Numbered from the stretch's first letter, positions 15,511 through 25,011 are shown. The stretch: DNA of 64,000 nucleotides from Candidatus Merdivicinus faecavium (GCA_018716285.1 DVKD01000032.1:62001-126000), one strand, 5' to 3'. The notes: generated by a model from the letters alone, not told the origin. Translations and numbers: made by a program.

Positions 15511-18500
15511 ATGAAAAACAAAAGGGATTCCCTGTTCCGCACGCTCAGCGTGGTATGCGCCAGCTCCATGCTGCTCGCCGCGCTGCCGACGGGGAACGTT
15601 TCCGCCTCGGTCCGGGAGCTTGTCGTGCACGGCTACGACGCGCTGGTCCTGGGAGCGGAGAGCACGCTTCAGCTGGATGCCGGCGACGCCGGCTTAAACG
15701 GCCCGCAGACCGTCACCCTGAGCGGTTATCTGAACGCGGTGCCGGAGGATTACGTCTCCGACGGCCTGGTGCTGCGGCTGGACGGGCTGCAGGGAACGGA
15801 TGAGGAAGCCGGGACCTGGACAAACCTCGCCAATCCGGATCAGCAGATCCCCATCAACCCCGCCGCTGAAACGCAGGAGGAGGAGCCCCTCCCGGCCAGC
15901 GAAACGGATGAACCCGCGGAAAGCGTTTCCGACAGCCCTTCGGACGGCAGCGACAGCCTTCCGACTGACAGCGAAAGCCTTCCGGCCGACGCCTCCGGCG
16001 CCCTGCCGGAGACCGCAGACAGCGCCGCCCCGATGGACGGGGAAACCGAACAGGCCGATCCCCTTCCGGAAACCGGCAGTGAAAACGCCAGCGCCTTCAC
16101 CGGCCAGGGATTGCAGCTGAACGGCGGCAAGGTCTTCCTGCCCGAAGAGGCCGCCGCGGCCATCAACAGCGGCGAGTACACCGTCGAATACTTTGTCAGC
16201 GACGAGGGCTACAGCGGCTACGACCGGGCCTTCTCCCCCATCCTGACGGTGGAAGAAAGCGCCGACACCTGGAGCATCTTCACCCGGACCCCCGGCCAGA
16301 CGATGGAGCTCAAGCAGGGCTCCTCCCCCCGGATGCAGACCGGCTTTGAAAACGCGGTCGGCGTCCCCAGCGCCATTACCGCCAGCTTTTCCGAACAGGA
16401 GAGCGTCTGGTACGCGGACGGCCAGCAGATGGCCGAGGCGCAGTTCACCGGCAAGGCAGCCGCGGAGGAGGTCATCCTGGGCGGCCGCGGCGGCGGGGAA
16501 AGCTACGAAACCGAGGCGGAGATCTACTCTGTCCGGATCTATGACCGGGTCCTGACCGAGGAGGAGCTCAAAGACAACGCCGCCCTGGACCGCAGCCGCT
16601 TCCTGGGCGAAACCCCGGAAGCGCCCGAACTCTCCGTAAACGGCACAGCCCTTGAGGACGACGGCGAGACCGAAGTGGAAGTGACCTTTGAAAACGGCCA
16701 GGCCGACCTCTCTGTCCTGAGCAACGAGCTGGGCAGCCAGTCCCTCACCATCACGGTGAACGGGCAGGAAGAAACGATCGAGCTCACCACCCTCTCCGCT
16801 GTCGACGCCGCCGCGGCCGAAGCCCCCGGCGAGCTGACCCTCACCGTCCTGGCAGCCGCCTCTGACGCCGATATCCGCATGGCCGCAGCCGACGCCCTCT
16901 ACACCGCGCTGGCCGATACCGTATTCCTCCAGCAGGGCGGCGTCATCCGGGTGACCGGCTCCGAGGAAAACGGCTTCCGCGCCGAATTCTCCCTCTCCGG
17001 GCAGAGCGCCGCCAAGGAGCTGGCCCTCACCGTAAACCGCGGCGAGCCCTCCGAAACCGACGCCCTCACCCCCTATTTCCAGACCGTTCTCAAGGGCTGC
17101 TTCCAGTTTGACAGCGCCGAGGAGATCACCGCGGACAGCATCGAAGCCCAGGTCCGCGAAATGCTGGCGGACGAGACCGTCACCCCGGCTGCGGAGTGGG
17201 ATGAGTCGCGCTCCTGCTGGATGCTCACCCTCACCCGGAACGAAGTTTCGGCTCAGATGCCCCTCCACCTTAACAGCGAGGCGGAGTTCACCTTTGACGA
17301 TCCCGCGCTGATGAACTATGTCACCACCCGGATGGCGGACACCGACACCGCCTACATCGCGGGCGGGGCGCTCCATGTCTCCGGCGCGACCGGCATGACC
17401 TACGAAAACGTCGTGCTGCCCGTCTGGAACTACGGCCGCGACTTCTGCATCGAGGCGACCGTCCGGATAACCAGCGCGGCCAACGATTCCCGCTGGCTGG
17501 CAGTCTCCTACGGCGTGCGGCCCAACTCCGCCGGGCTTTCAGACCAGTACACCTTCCGCCAGATGGCCGTCCGGCAGAACGCCACCGCCTCCAACGGCGT
17601 GGAATTCGCCCAGATGACCGACGGCGAAAACCCCGGCTGGAACGTCACCCACACCGCCTCCTACACCGAGGCGCTGGATCCCGGCAAGACCTACACCTAC
17701 ACCATCATCTACCGCGACGGCACGATCTATGAGTACATCAATGAGCAGCTGCTCATCAAGGCGGAGGATGTGCCCGCCGAGCAGGCAAACGGAAAGGTCG
17801 CGCTGTCCTTTGACCGGCTGACCGCCGAAATGACCGACCTCCGGGTAACTTCGCAGATCCCCGACCTCCCCACCGAGATCCCCATGACCCAGAACGGCTA
17901 CGACGCCCAGATCTACGAGCCGGAGACCGGCCTGGTCATGGCCCCCACCGTCGTTTCGACCGGCGGGGAGAGCGCCGCGGAAACCGTCTCCTCCGCCCGC
18001 CGTCCCGCCACCCTGGTCCGCGAGCTCGGGCCGGAGCTCACCGTCTCGGATAACGGCGAGGAGATCTCCATCCTCGACTACATGGCCCGCCTGGACAAGA
18101 AAGCGCTGGCAGGGTTCCGCATCGAAGATATGGAAACCGCCAAGGCTTTTGCAGCCTACGCTGCGGAAAATGAGCTGGTTGACATCAACATCATTTCTTC
18201 AGACGGCGAGGTGCTGAAAGCCGCCTGCAACGGTGCTCCCGGCATCCGCGGGATGCTCGACTTCAGCGGCGGCATGCCTGACGAACTGATCGATGTGGTG
18301 TTTGAAACCAACCGCAGCAACAGCCGCGTCGCAATCATTCCGGCATCTGCTGCCACCAAAGAGAACATTGCCTACATCCAGGCCCGCGCCGTCACCGTCT
18401 GGGTGCAGTGCGACGCCTCTGAGGCCGAGGAGGTCATCTTCTCCGGCGCAGACGGCATCCTGACCGACGACCCGGAAGCGGTCCTCGACGTCATCGAATC

Positions 18501-20106
18501 CTTCGACCCCTCGGAAAAGGTCCTCACCCGCAACACCGTTGTGGTCGCCCACCGCGGCTTCCATGAGACTGCGCCGGAAAACTCCGAGCGCGCCGCCATG
18601 CTGGCTGTCGAAGCGGGCGCGGACGCCATCGAGTGCGACGTCTACATGTCCTCCGACGGCTACATCATGATCAACCATGACGACACCACCGGACGGCTGA
18701 TGAATCAGAACCTAAACGTCTCCCAGACCACCAGGGACGTGCTGCAGAGCCTGACCTTCACGGTCGGAACCGCCCAGGAAGGCGACAAGATGCCCACCCT
18801 CGAGGAGCTCTTCGCCGCGGCGGACGAGGCGGACCCGGATGACGACATCATCCACGTCATCGAGCTCAAGAGCACCGACCCCGCCATGATCGAGCCGATG
18901 GCTGAGGTCATCTACGGCTGCGGGATGGAAGACCGGGTCGTCTTCATCTCCTTCTCCGACGCGCAGATCCAGAAGATCCGCGAAGTGATGCCCGAAATCT
19001 CGGTCGGCGAGCTGAACAGCGCCACCAACAGCGGCCTGGACAACGCCGCCAACCTGAAGTCCCTCTCCGACCGGATCGACCCGCTGGGCGCCTTCTACAA
19101 CTGCGCCCAGGGCGCGCAGACCGCCGATCTCGTCGCAGCGGCGCGGCACCGCGGCATCTTTGTCCACCCCTGGACGGTCAACGGGCAGTCCACCTTCGAG
19201 CAGGAATACTATGACGGCTATCACGGCATCACCTCCGACCGGGTCGACTATGCCACCGGCTATCTGACCGCCGTGCAGACGGAGCAGTCCGCCTACACCA
19301 TCCCGGCCGGGCAGGAAAACGCAGCGGAAATCCCCGCCTCCCTCCTTTCCCGCGGCGGGGAAACCCCGGCCGAATCCCTCTCCTTCCGCCAGACCGGCGG
19401 GAACGTCCGGGTGCAGCGGGATGAAAACGGCCGCTTCTGGGCCGCGGAAGCCGGAACAGCGGTGATCCGCCTGGCAGCCTCCTATACCCTGCCCGCCACC
19501 GGCGTCTCCTACACCGTCTACTCGGATCCCATCTCCCTCACCTTCACCCAGACGGGTTCTGAGGACGCCGGGGAGACGAATCCCCCCTACTTCCCCACCC
19601 GCCCCTCCGGCGGCGATGAAACCACCGATCCGGATACCCCTGCGGCTGAACAGCCCGACATCCTCACGCAGTACTCCTCCCGCGACGGCAAGGGCCTGTG
19701 GACCCAGTACGCGGACCGCTCCTGGTCCTTCCTGACGGGCGGCGCTGCGGCGACCGGCTGGCAGCTCATCGACGGCACCTGGTACTATTTCCAGGATAAC
19801 GGCGTCATGGCGACCGGCTGGCAGCTCATCGGCGGCACCTGGTATTACCTCCAGAGCTGGGGCGGCATGGCCACCGGCTGGCAGCAGATCGGCAGCACCT
19901 GGTATTATCTCCAGAGCTGGGGCGGCATGGCCACCGGCTGGCAGCAGATCGGCGGTGCCTGGTATTACCTCCAGAGCTGGGGCGGCATGGCCACCGGCTG
20001 GCAGCAGATCGGCGGCTCGTGGTACTACTTCCAGAGCTGGGGCGGCATGGCAGCCGATACCACCATCGACGGCTACCGCCTTGGGGCGGACGGCGCGATG
20101 CTGTAA
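15511..20106 (+). CDS. Secreted multidomain glycerophosphodiester phosphodiesterase with choline-binding repeats
   Basis: A 1531-residue surface protein; AGAAAGG precedes the ATG. Order: signal peptide (1-about 32, ending VSA); LamG/concanavalin-like region (about 85-365) interrupted by a Ser/Pro/Glu-rich linker (about 110-180); beta-rich part (370-620); second concanavalin-like domain (about 630-790); a region resembling the end of a GDPD barrel (about 800-1005, ending SGADGILTDDPEAV); a complete GDPD domain (about 1008-1265) with VVVAHRGFHETAPENSERA, AIECDVYMSSDG and INHDDTTGRLM, giving the catalytic His pair, Glu and Asp; linker; and at least five 20-residue GWQ-WYY choline-binding-type repeats to the C terminus. 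It probably releases glycerol phosphate from phosphodiesters or teichoic acid at the cell surface. Confidence 0.9.
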   Translation: MKNKRDSLFRTLSVVCASSMLLAALPTGNVSASVRELVVHGYDALVLGAESTLQLDAGDAGLNGPQTVTLSGYLNAVPEDYVSDGLVLRLDGLQGTDEEAGTWTNLANPDQQIPINPAAETQEEEPLPASETDEPAESVSDSPSDGSDSLPTDSESLPADASGALPETADSAAPMDGETEQADPLPETGSENASAFTGQGLQLNGGKVFLPEEAAAAINSGEYTVEYFVSDEGYSGYDRAFSPILTVEESADTWSIFTRTPGQTMELKQGSSPRMQTGFENAVGVPSAITASFSEQESVWYADGQQMAEAQFTGKAAAEEVILGGRGGGESYETEAEIYSVRIYDRVLTEEELKDNAALDRSRFLGETPEAPELSVNGTALEDDGETEVEVTFENGQADLSVLSNELGSQSLTITVNGQEETIELTTLSAVDAAAAEAPGELTLTVLAAASDADIRMAAADALYTALADTVFLQQGGVIRVTGSEENGFRAEFSLSGQSAAKELALTVNRGEPSETDALTPYFQTVLKGCFQFDSAEEITADSIEAQVREMLADETVTPAAEWDESRSCWMLTLTRNEVSAQMPLHLNSEAEFTFDDPALMNYVTTRMADTDTAYIAGGALHVSGATGMTYENVVLPVWNYGRDFCIEATVRITSAANDSRWLAVSYGVRPNSAGLSDQYTFRQMAVRQNATASNGVEFAQMTDGENPGWNVTHTASYTEALDPGKTYTYTIIYRDGTIYEYINEQLLIKAEDVPAEQANGKVALSFDRLTAEMTDLRVTSQIPDLPTEIPMTQNGYDAQIYEPETGLVMAPTVVSTGGESAAETVSSARRPATLVRELGPELTVSDNGEEISILDYMARLDKKALAGFRIEDMETAKAFAAYAAENELVDINIISSDGEVLKAACNGAPGIRGMLDFSGGMPDELIDVVFETNRSNSRVAIIPASAATKENIAYIQARAVTVWVQCDASEAEEVIFSGADGILTDDPEAVLDVIESFDPSEKVLTRNTVVVAHRGFHETAPENSERAAMLAVEAGADAIECDVYMSSDGYIMINHDDTTGRLMNQNLNVSQTTRDVLQSLTFTVGTAQEGDKMPTLEELFAAADEADPDDDIIHVIELKSTDPAMIEPMAEVIYGCGMEDRVVFISFSDAQIQKIREVMPEISVGELNSATNSGLDNAANLKSLSDRIDPLGAFYNCAQGAQTADLVAAARHRGIFVHPWTVNGQSTFEQEYYDGYHGITSDRVDYATGYLTAVQTEQSAYTIPAGQENAAEIPASLLSRGGETPAESLSFRQTGGNVRVQRDENGRFWAAEAGTAVIRLAASYTLPATGVSYTVYSDPISLTFTQTGSEDAGETNPPYFPTRPSGGDETTDPDTPAAEQPDILTQYSSRDGKGLWTQYADRSWSFLTGGAAATGWQLIDGTWYYFQDNGVMATGWQLIGGTWYYLQSWGGMATGWQQIGSTWYYLQSWGGMATGWQQIGGAWYYLQSWGGMATGWQQIGGSWYYFQSWGGMAADTTIDGYRLGADGAML
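19750..20049 (+). repeat. Five tandem 60-base repeats encoding choline-binding modules
   Basis: Units begin at 19750, 19810, 19870, 19930 and 19990, each coding a module of the pattern ATGWQ-IG-TWYYLQSWGGM. The third to fifth are nearly identical in DNA, indicating recent duplication or gene conversion; unit number may vary between strains. Confidence 0.9.
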
Positions 20107-20133
20107 CCCCGCAATCCCCTGAATCATAAAAGA

Positions 20134-20173
20134 AAACCGCCGCCGCACGGGAGTTCCTGTGCGGCGGCGGTTT
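20134..20173 (+). terminator. Terminator of the glycerophosphodiesterase gene
   Basis: Long GC stem AAACCGCCGCCGCAC/GTGCGGCGGCGGTTT with a short loop, ending in TTT, 28 bases after the stop; its symmetric A/T flanks would let it work weakly on both strands. Confidence 0.8.
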
Positions 20174-20194
20174 GTCCGATACCCGGCCGGGCCT

Positions 20195-20223
20195 TTGACA
20201 ACCTGCGCCGGGTATGGTATCAT
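20195..20223 (+). promoter_or_regulatory. Promoter of the Nudix gene
   Basis: Perfect TTGACA (20195-20200), 17-base spacer, TATCAT (20218-20223), with an extended -10 TG dinucleotide. Confidence 0.85.
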
Positions 20224-20249
20224 AGAAGCAGCAAAAAGGAGGGATCGCC

Positions 20250-20753
20250 ATGGAAATCTGGGATGGATACGATCAAAACGGGGCGCTGGCCGGCGTCGAC
20301 CTGGTCCGCGGAAGCCCCATACCCGCGGGGCTTTACCACCTCGTCTGCGAGATCCTGGTCCGGCACATAGACGGCAGCTACCTGCTCATGCAGCGGGCTT
20401 TCACCAAGCCGCATTACGGCGGCCGCTTCGAGGCGACCGCGGGCGGCGCGGCCCTCAAGGGGGAGGACCCGGAGACCTGCGCCAGGCGGGAGCTCATGGA
20501 GGAGACGGGGATCCGTGCGGAAACGCTCACCCGCATCGGGCATTTCGTCTCCGCGGACACAATTTACGAAAGCTTTCTCTGCATAACGGACTGCGCCAAA
20601 GATTCCGTCACCCTGCAGGAGGGTGAAACGATCGGGTACCGGTGGGTGAGCGAGGCCGACTTCATCGCCTTTGTCAACTCAGACGGGATGATCGATGCCC
20701 AGAAAGCGCGTTACCGCGGCTATTTGGTCCAGAGGGGGTATCTTCCGCGATGA
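20250..20753 (+). CDS. Nudix hydrolase
   Basis: A 167-residue protein with AAGGAGG before its ATG. The Nudix box is complete: GGAALKGEDPETCARRELM followed by EETGI (about residues 65-88), giving the G-x5-E-x7-REUxEExGU pattern with its metal-binding glutamates. The N-terminal part resembles isopentenyl-diphosphate-isomerase-like Nudix proteins (PIPAGLYHLVCEILV), a subgroup often called NUDIX domain-containing hydrolases of nucleotide diphosphates. Substrate is unknown. It stands alone behind a strong promoter. Confidence 0.88.
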   Translation: MEIWDGYDQNGALAGVDLVRGSPIPAGLYHLVCEILVRHIDGSYLLMQRAFTKPHYGGRFEATAGGAALKGEDPETCARRELMEETGIRAETLTRIGHFVSADTIYESFLCITDCAKDSVTLQEGETIGYRWVSEADFIAFVNSDGMIDAQKARYRGYLVQRGYLPR

Positions 20754-20854
20754 TCCTGCCCGGCACGCTCTGCCGGGCGCTCCTCATCGCCGCGGTCCAC
20801 TTCATCCTCTCCCTTTTCGGGCCGCAGAACAGGCGCCCCCTTCTCCCGGGCTGA
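20750..20854 (+). CDS. Possible 34-residue hydrophobic small protein
   Basis: An ATG overlaps the Nudix stop (ATGA) and opens a 34-codon frame with one hydrophobic stretch (RALLIAAVHFILSLFG) and a short basic tail, ending just before the terminator. A GAGGGGG lies about 12 bases upstream. It could be translationally coupled to the Nudix gene or be chance; no relatives are recognised. Confidence 0.3.
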   Translation: MILPGTLCRALLIAAVHFILSLFGPQNRRPLLPG

Positions 20855-20859
20855 AATGT

Positions 20860-20915
20860 GCAAAAAAGAGAAGCATCCGTATGGCCGAAACCACACGGAT
20901 GCTTCTCTTTTTTGC
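20860..20915. terminator. Bidirectional terminator
   Basis: Arms GCAAAAAAGAGAAGCATCCGT and its complement (19 or more pairs) with A-run and T-run flanks; serves the Nudix gene and the convergent LRR protein gene. Confidence 0.92.
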
Positions 20916-20931
20916 AGAATTCCCCGCAGGC

Positions 20932-23337
20932 TTACTGGATCCAGGCGCCGTCCGCGCCGACCTGGTAGCCGTCGATGGTGGTGTTCACTGCCATCGAGCC
21001 GCCGGGATAGAAGTAGTAGGATTTGCCGTCGATCTTGTACCAGCCGTTTACCAGGCAGTAGCCGTCTGAGCTGCGCATGTAGTAGGTCTTGCCGTCGATG
21101 GTGTTCCAGCCGGTCACCATGACCCCGTCCGCGCCGACATAGCACCAGGAGTTGCCGGTGTAGGTGGGGATCCAGGAGCTCACCAGCATGTTGGCGTTTT
21201 CCTTGTCAAAGCAGTACCACTTGCCGTCCAGCTCGAGCCAGTCGTTGGCGGCAGCGCCCGTCGAGGTGAGGTAGTACCAGTCTTCCTTGTATTCATACCA
21301 CTGGCTCGACATCATCGCGCCGCTGCTGTCGGAGACGTACCAGCGCCCGTCGACCTTGTACCAGCCGGTGGCCATCGCGCCCCAGCTCTGGAGGTAGTAG
21401 GTTTTGCCGTCCAGGGTGAGCCAGCCGGTCGCCATCTTGCCGCTCTGCGGGTCCATGTAGTACCAGCTGTTCCCGACCCACTGCCAGCCGGTCTTCATCG
21501 CGCCGGAGGTGGGGTCGAGGTAATACCAGCTGCCGTCATAGGAAAGCCAGCCGCGCGCAAGGGAGCCGTCCGCGTTTGTGTAGGTCGTGACGCCGTTTGC
21601 GGTCTTCCAGCCGCCCCCGGTCGGGAGAGCGCCGCTGCCCTGCCCCGCATTGGCGGGCGGGTTGCCGTTTAAGGTGCCGTTGCTGTTGAAGCTGTAGGAA
21701 ACGCCGTCAATGGTCTGGGTGCCGGTCACCATGATGCCGTCCGCATTGAGGTAATACCAGAGCCCGTCAACCTGCTGCCAGCCGGTTTTCATCGCGCCGG
21801 ACGAGGGGTCCAGATAGTACCAGACGCCGCCCAGATAGAGCCAGCCCTTTTTGAGACTGCCGCTCTCGTCCCGGTAATACCGGGTGTTGTTCTCCACAAA
21901 CCAGCCGCTGCCGGTGGGGGTAGAGGGTTCTGTCGTGCCGGTGGGGGGCGTCCCGCTGGTGAGGAGGCCGGAAGAATTGAAGGTATAGCTGACGCCGTCG
22001 ATGGTCTGGGTGCCGGTCACCATCGCGCCGGAGCTGCTCAGGTAGTAGTACTGGCCGTTCAGATTGAGCCAGCCCACCGCCATCTTGCCGCTCTGCGGGT
22101 CCATGTAGTACCAGGCGTTCCCGACCCACTTCCAGCCGGTCTGCATCGCGCCGGAGGTGGGGTCAAGGTAGTACCAGGCGCCGTCCAGGTAAAGCCAGCC
22201 CTTTTTGAGCGCGCCGTTTTCATCCTGATAGTAATAGGTACCGTCCCGGTTCACCCAGCCGCTGCCGGAGGGCGTGGAGGAGTCGGGGGCGCTGCCGCTG
22301 CCGTTTAAGACGCCGTAGCTGTCAAAGGTGTAGCTGATGCCGTCGATGGTGCGGGTGCCGGTGGCGTAGCTGCCGTTTTCATTGGTGAAATAATAGGTAT
22401 TGTCCCCCTCCTTCTGCCAGCCGGAAAGGTTTTGGGGAACCAGGCGGACGGTCGAGCCGTTCGCGGTCAGGGTATCGTACATGCTGGTCACAGCGGAAGA
22501 GTTCGTGTCGAGGAGATTGCGGGAGAGGTCGACGAGGCAGTCCTCCTGCACCCAGCCGCCCACCATGTCGGTGATGAGGTTGTCGTTTAAGTAGCAGTAC
22601 TTGAGCCCGGTCAGATAGGTCATGTTGGGGATGCTCGTGATCTCGTTGCCGGAGAGGTCGAGGTATTCGAGCTCGTCGCTGAAGGTAATGAGCCGGAAAT
22701 CCGAAATGCGGTTGTTCCGCGCGCTCAGGTAGGTGAGCGACTCCGGCAGGTCGTCAATCTCGCGGAGATTGTTGTCGTCGAGCACCAGTTCCCGCAGCGA
22801 ATCCGCCCCGGCCAGAGAGCTCGAGCTGGTCATCTTGTTGCCGGAGAGGTCGAGCGTCTCGAGCTCATTGAGGTTCCGCAGCGAGGAAACGGTCGAGAGC
22901 GAGTTGTTCGCGAGGTTTAATTCGGTCAGCTTATCCAGCTTGGTAATACCGGACAGCGAGGTGATGTTGTTGTCCGACAGGTCGAGCCAGGTCAGATAAT
23001 CGCACCTCCCGATCGAGGAAACCGACTTGAGCTCATTGTCCGACGCATCGAGCCAGGAAAGGTTGGGCAGGTACTGCATCCCCTTGAGGCTGGTCAGGCC
23101 GAGGCCGCTCAGGTCCAGGTCGGTAATCAGGGAAAGCTCGTACTCATTGAGCTCCCCGTCGCCGTTTTCATCAGCCTGCTCGAGCAGGATCTCATAAACA
23201 TCGGCGTCAAAATTGCGGTAGGAAACCACGTCGCTTCCCGAAGCGGCGGATACCGTCGCGGCGAGGGCCGCGGAGGAGCCGGCCGCAACGGCCAGGGCGG
23301 AAAGGGCGGATAAAAAACGTCTGGTAGATAATAGCAT
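20932..23337 (-). CDS. Secreted leucine-rich-repeat protein with EF-hand-like loop and choline-binding repeats
   Basis: An 801-residue surface protein; ATG 23337 follows GGAGGG. A Sec signal peptide (1-about 33, ending VSAASG) is followed by an EF-hand-like loop DENGDGELNEYE (about 55-66), about eight internalin-type 21-22-residue leucine-rich repeats (about 70-260, e.g. LTWLDLSDNNITSLSGIT), and a C-terminal half made of WYYLDP-type choline-binding repeats, interspersed with copies of TGTQTIDGVSYTF. The end, TTIDGYQVGADGAWIQ, parallels the end of the glycerophosphodiesterase (TTIDGYRLGADGAML). It probably binds cell-wall choline or similar polymer and displays an adhesion domain; the ligand is unknown. 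Confidence 0.9.
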   Translation of the reverse strand: MLLSTRRFLSALSALAVAAGSSAALAATVSAASGSDVVSYRNFDADVYEILLEQADENGDGELNEYELSLITDLDLSGLGLTSLKGMQYLPNLSWLDASDNELKSVSSIGRCDYLTWLDLSDNNITSLSGITKLDKLTELNLANNSLSTVSSLRNLNELETLDLSGNKMTSSSSLAGADSLRELVLDDNNLREIDDLPESLTYLSARNNRISDFRLITFSDELEYLDLSGNEITSIPNMTYLTGLKYCYLNDNLITDMVGGWVQEDCLVDLSRNLLDTNSSAVTSMYDTLTANGSTVRLVPQNLSGWQKEGDNTYYFTNENGSYATGTRTIDGISYTFDSYGVLNGSGSAPDSSTPSGSGWVNRDGTYYYQDENGALKKGWLYLDGAWYYLDPTSGAMQTGWKWVGNAWYYMDPQSGKMAVGWLNLNGQYYYLSSSGAMVTGTQTIDGVSYTFNSSGLLTSGTPPTGTTEPSTPTGSGWFVENNTRYYRDESGSLKKGWLYLGGVWYYLDPSSGAMKTGWQQVDGLWYYLNADGIMVTGTQTIDGVSYSFNSNGTLNGNPPANAGQGSGALPTGGGWKTANGVTTYTNADGSLARGWLSYDGSWYYLDPTSGAMKTGWQWVGNSWYYMDPQSGKMATGWLTLDGKTYYLQSWGAMATGWYKVDGRWYVSDSSGAMMSSQWYEYKEDWYYLTSTGAAANDWLELDGKWYCFDKENANMLVSSWIPTYTGNSWCYVGADGVMVTGWNTIDGKTYYMRSSDGYCLVNGWYKIDGKSYYFYPGGSMAVNTTIDGYQVGADGAWIQ

Positions 23338-23445
23338 AGCAAATCCCTCCACATAGTTAGTGCGCTTTTTGGGGGCGGATGTTGCAGGGGTTGGGGAAAT
23401 TTCCAAAACCTGCCGGAAAGCGGCTTCATTTTCGGTTATATCACA

Positions 23446-23474
23446 AGTATAACACAAATCGGCCGTCCGGTAAA
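23446..23474 (-). promoter_or_regulatory. Promoter of the LRR protein gene
   Basis: Minus strand TTTACC (23469-23474), 17-base spacer, TATACT (23446-23451). Confidence 0.65.
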
Positions 23475-23516
23475 GGGAAAATGCCGGATTCCCGGCCGGA
23501 GAAATCGGGAAATCCC

Positions 23517-23545
23517 TTGACTTTGCGGCATAATTCCTCTAAAAT
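23517..23545 (+). promoter_or_regulatory. Promoter of glyS
   Basis: TTGACT (23517-23522), 17-base spacer, TAAAAT (23540-23545). The remaining leader is only about 30 bases, too short for a T-box. Confidence 0.8.
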
Positions 23546-23584
23546 AGGATTATATCGCAATTTGCGCGAAAGGAAGGAAACGAA

Positions 23585-24961
23585 ATGCTCACCAACGAAC
23601 AGAAAACTATGGACCAGATCATCGCCCTGTGCAAGGGCCGGGGCTTCATCTATCCCGGCAGCGAGATCTACGGCGGCCTTTCCAACTCCTGGGATTACGG
23701 CCCCTTAGGCGTCGAATTCAAAAATAACGTCAAAAAAGCCTGGTGGAAGAAATTCGTCCAGGAATCCCCCTACAACGTCGGCCTGGATTCGGCCATCATC
23801 ATGAACCCCCAGACCTGGGTCACCTCCGGCCACGTCGGCGGCTTCTCCGACCCGCTCATGGACTGCAAGGACTGCAAGGCCCGCTACCGCGCCGACAAGC
23901 TCATCGAGGACGAGGGCGGCCACGCCGAGGGCATGACCTTCGAGCAGATGAGCGACTATATCAAAGAGCACGGCATCGCCTGCCCCGCCTGCGGCTCCAA
24001 GAATTTCACCGACATCCGCAAATTCAACCTCATGTTCAAGACCTTCATCGGCGTCACCGAGGACGCGAAAAGCGAGGTCTACCTCCGCCCGGAAACCGCC
24101 CAGGGCATCTTTGTCAACTTCGCAAACGTCCAGCGCACCACCCGCAGAAAGCTCCCCTTCGGCATCTGCCAGGTGGGCAAATCCTTCCGCAACGAGATCA
24201 CCCCCGGCAATTTCACCTTCCGCACCCGCGAGTTCGAGCAGATGGAGTGCGAGTTCTTCTGCAAGCCGGACACCGACCTCGAGTGGTTCCACTACTGGAA
24301 GGACTACTGCAAAAACTGGCTCCTCTCGCTGGGCATGAAGGAAGAAAATATGCGCCTGCGCGACCATGAAAAGGAGGAGCTCTCCTTCTACTCCAAGGCG
24401 ACGACCGACATCGAGTATCTCTTCCCCTTCGGCTGGGGCGAGCTCTGGGGCATCGCCGACCGCACCAATTATGACCTCGGCCGCCACCAGGACGCGAGCG
24501 GCAAGAGCCTCGACTACTTCGACCAGGAGACCGGCGAGCGGTACATCCCCTACGTCGTCGAGCCCTCCCTCGGCGCCGACCGCGTCGCCCTCGCCTTCCT
24601 CTGCGAGGCCTTTGACATCGAGCAGCTCGAGGACGGCACCGAGCGGAGCGTCCTCCACCTTCATCCCGCCCTCGCCCCCTTCAAGGCGGCGGTCCTCCCG
24701 CTGTCCAAGAAGCTGTCGGACAAGGCGATGGAGGTCTACACCGAGCTTGCGAAGCACTTTATGATCGATTTCGACGAGACCGGCGCCATCGGCAAGCGCT
24801 ACCGCCGCGAGGACGAGATCGGCACCCCCTACTGCATCACCTATGACTTCGACTCCGAAAACGACGGCTGCGTCACCGTCCGCGACCGCGACACGATGGA
24901 GCAGGTCCGCCTCCCCATCGGCGAGCTGCGCGCCTACCTCGAGGAGCGGGTCAGCTTCTGA
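23585..24961 (+). CDS. glyS: Glycine-tRNA ligase (class II, homodimeric type)
   Basis: A 458-residue enzyme charging tRNA-Gly, of the alpha-2 type seen in Gram-positives, archaea and eukaryotes rather than the alpha2-beta2 type. Class II motifs: [33 protein letters not shown] (motif 2, abridged), and the C-terminal [10 protein letters not shown] region (motif 3). A zinc-type cluster CKDCKARY ... CPACGS lies about residues 97-140. The C-terminal anticodon-binding domain ends with [28 protein letters not shown] lies upstream. Monocistronic. Confidence 0.97.
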   Translation: MLTNEQKTMDQIIALCKGRGFIYPGSEIYGGLSNSWDYGPLGVEFKNNVKKAWWKKFVQESPYNVGLDSAIIMNPQTWVTSGHVGGFSDPLMDCKDCKARYRADKLIEDEGGHAEGMTFEQMSDYIKEHGIACPACGSKNFTDIRKFNLMFKTFIGVTEDAKSEVYLRPETAQGIFVNFANVQRTTRRKLPFGICQVGKSFRNEITPGNFTFRTREFEQMECEFFCKPDTDLEWFHYWKDYCKNWLLSLGMKEENMRLRDHEKEELSFYSKATTDIEYLFPFGWGELWGIADRTNYDLGRHQDASGKSLDYFDQETGERYIPYVVEPSLGADRVALAFLCEAFDIEQLEDGTERSVLHLHPALAPFKAAVLPLSKKLSDKAMEVYTELAKHFMIDFDETGAIGKRYRREDEIGTPYCITYDFDSENDGCVTVRDRDTMEQVRLPIGELRAYLEERVSF

Positions 24962-24984
24962 ACCGTAAAATCCCTGTAAAGACG

Positions 24985-25011
24985 AAAGGACCGGCAAAAC
25001 CGGTCCTTTTT
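24985..25011. terminator. Terminator of glyS, probably bidirectional
   Basis: AAAGGACCGG-CAAAA-CCGGTCCTTTTT, ten paired bases and T-run; A-run on the opposite side suits the convergent ZIP gene. Confidence 0.88.

Noticed and set aside
19750-20049. Regular 60-base tandem repeats considered as a CRISPR-like array
   Set aside because: In frame, coding for choline-binding modules, no spacers and no cas genes.
23546-23584. T-box leader sought before glyS
   Set aside because: The leader is about 30 bases; no specifier stem or T-box sequence.
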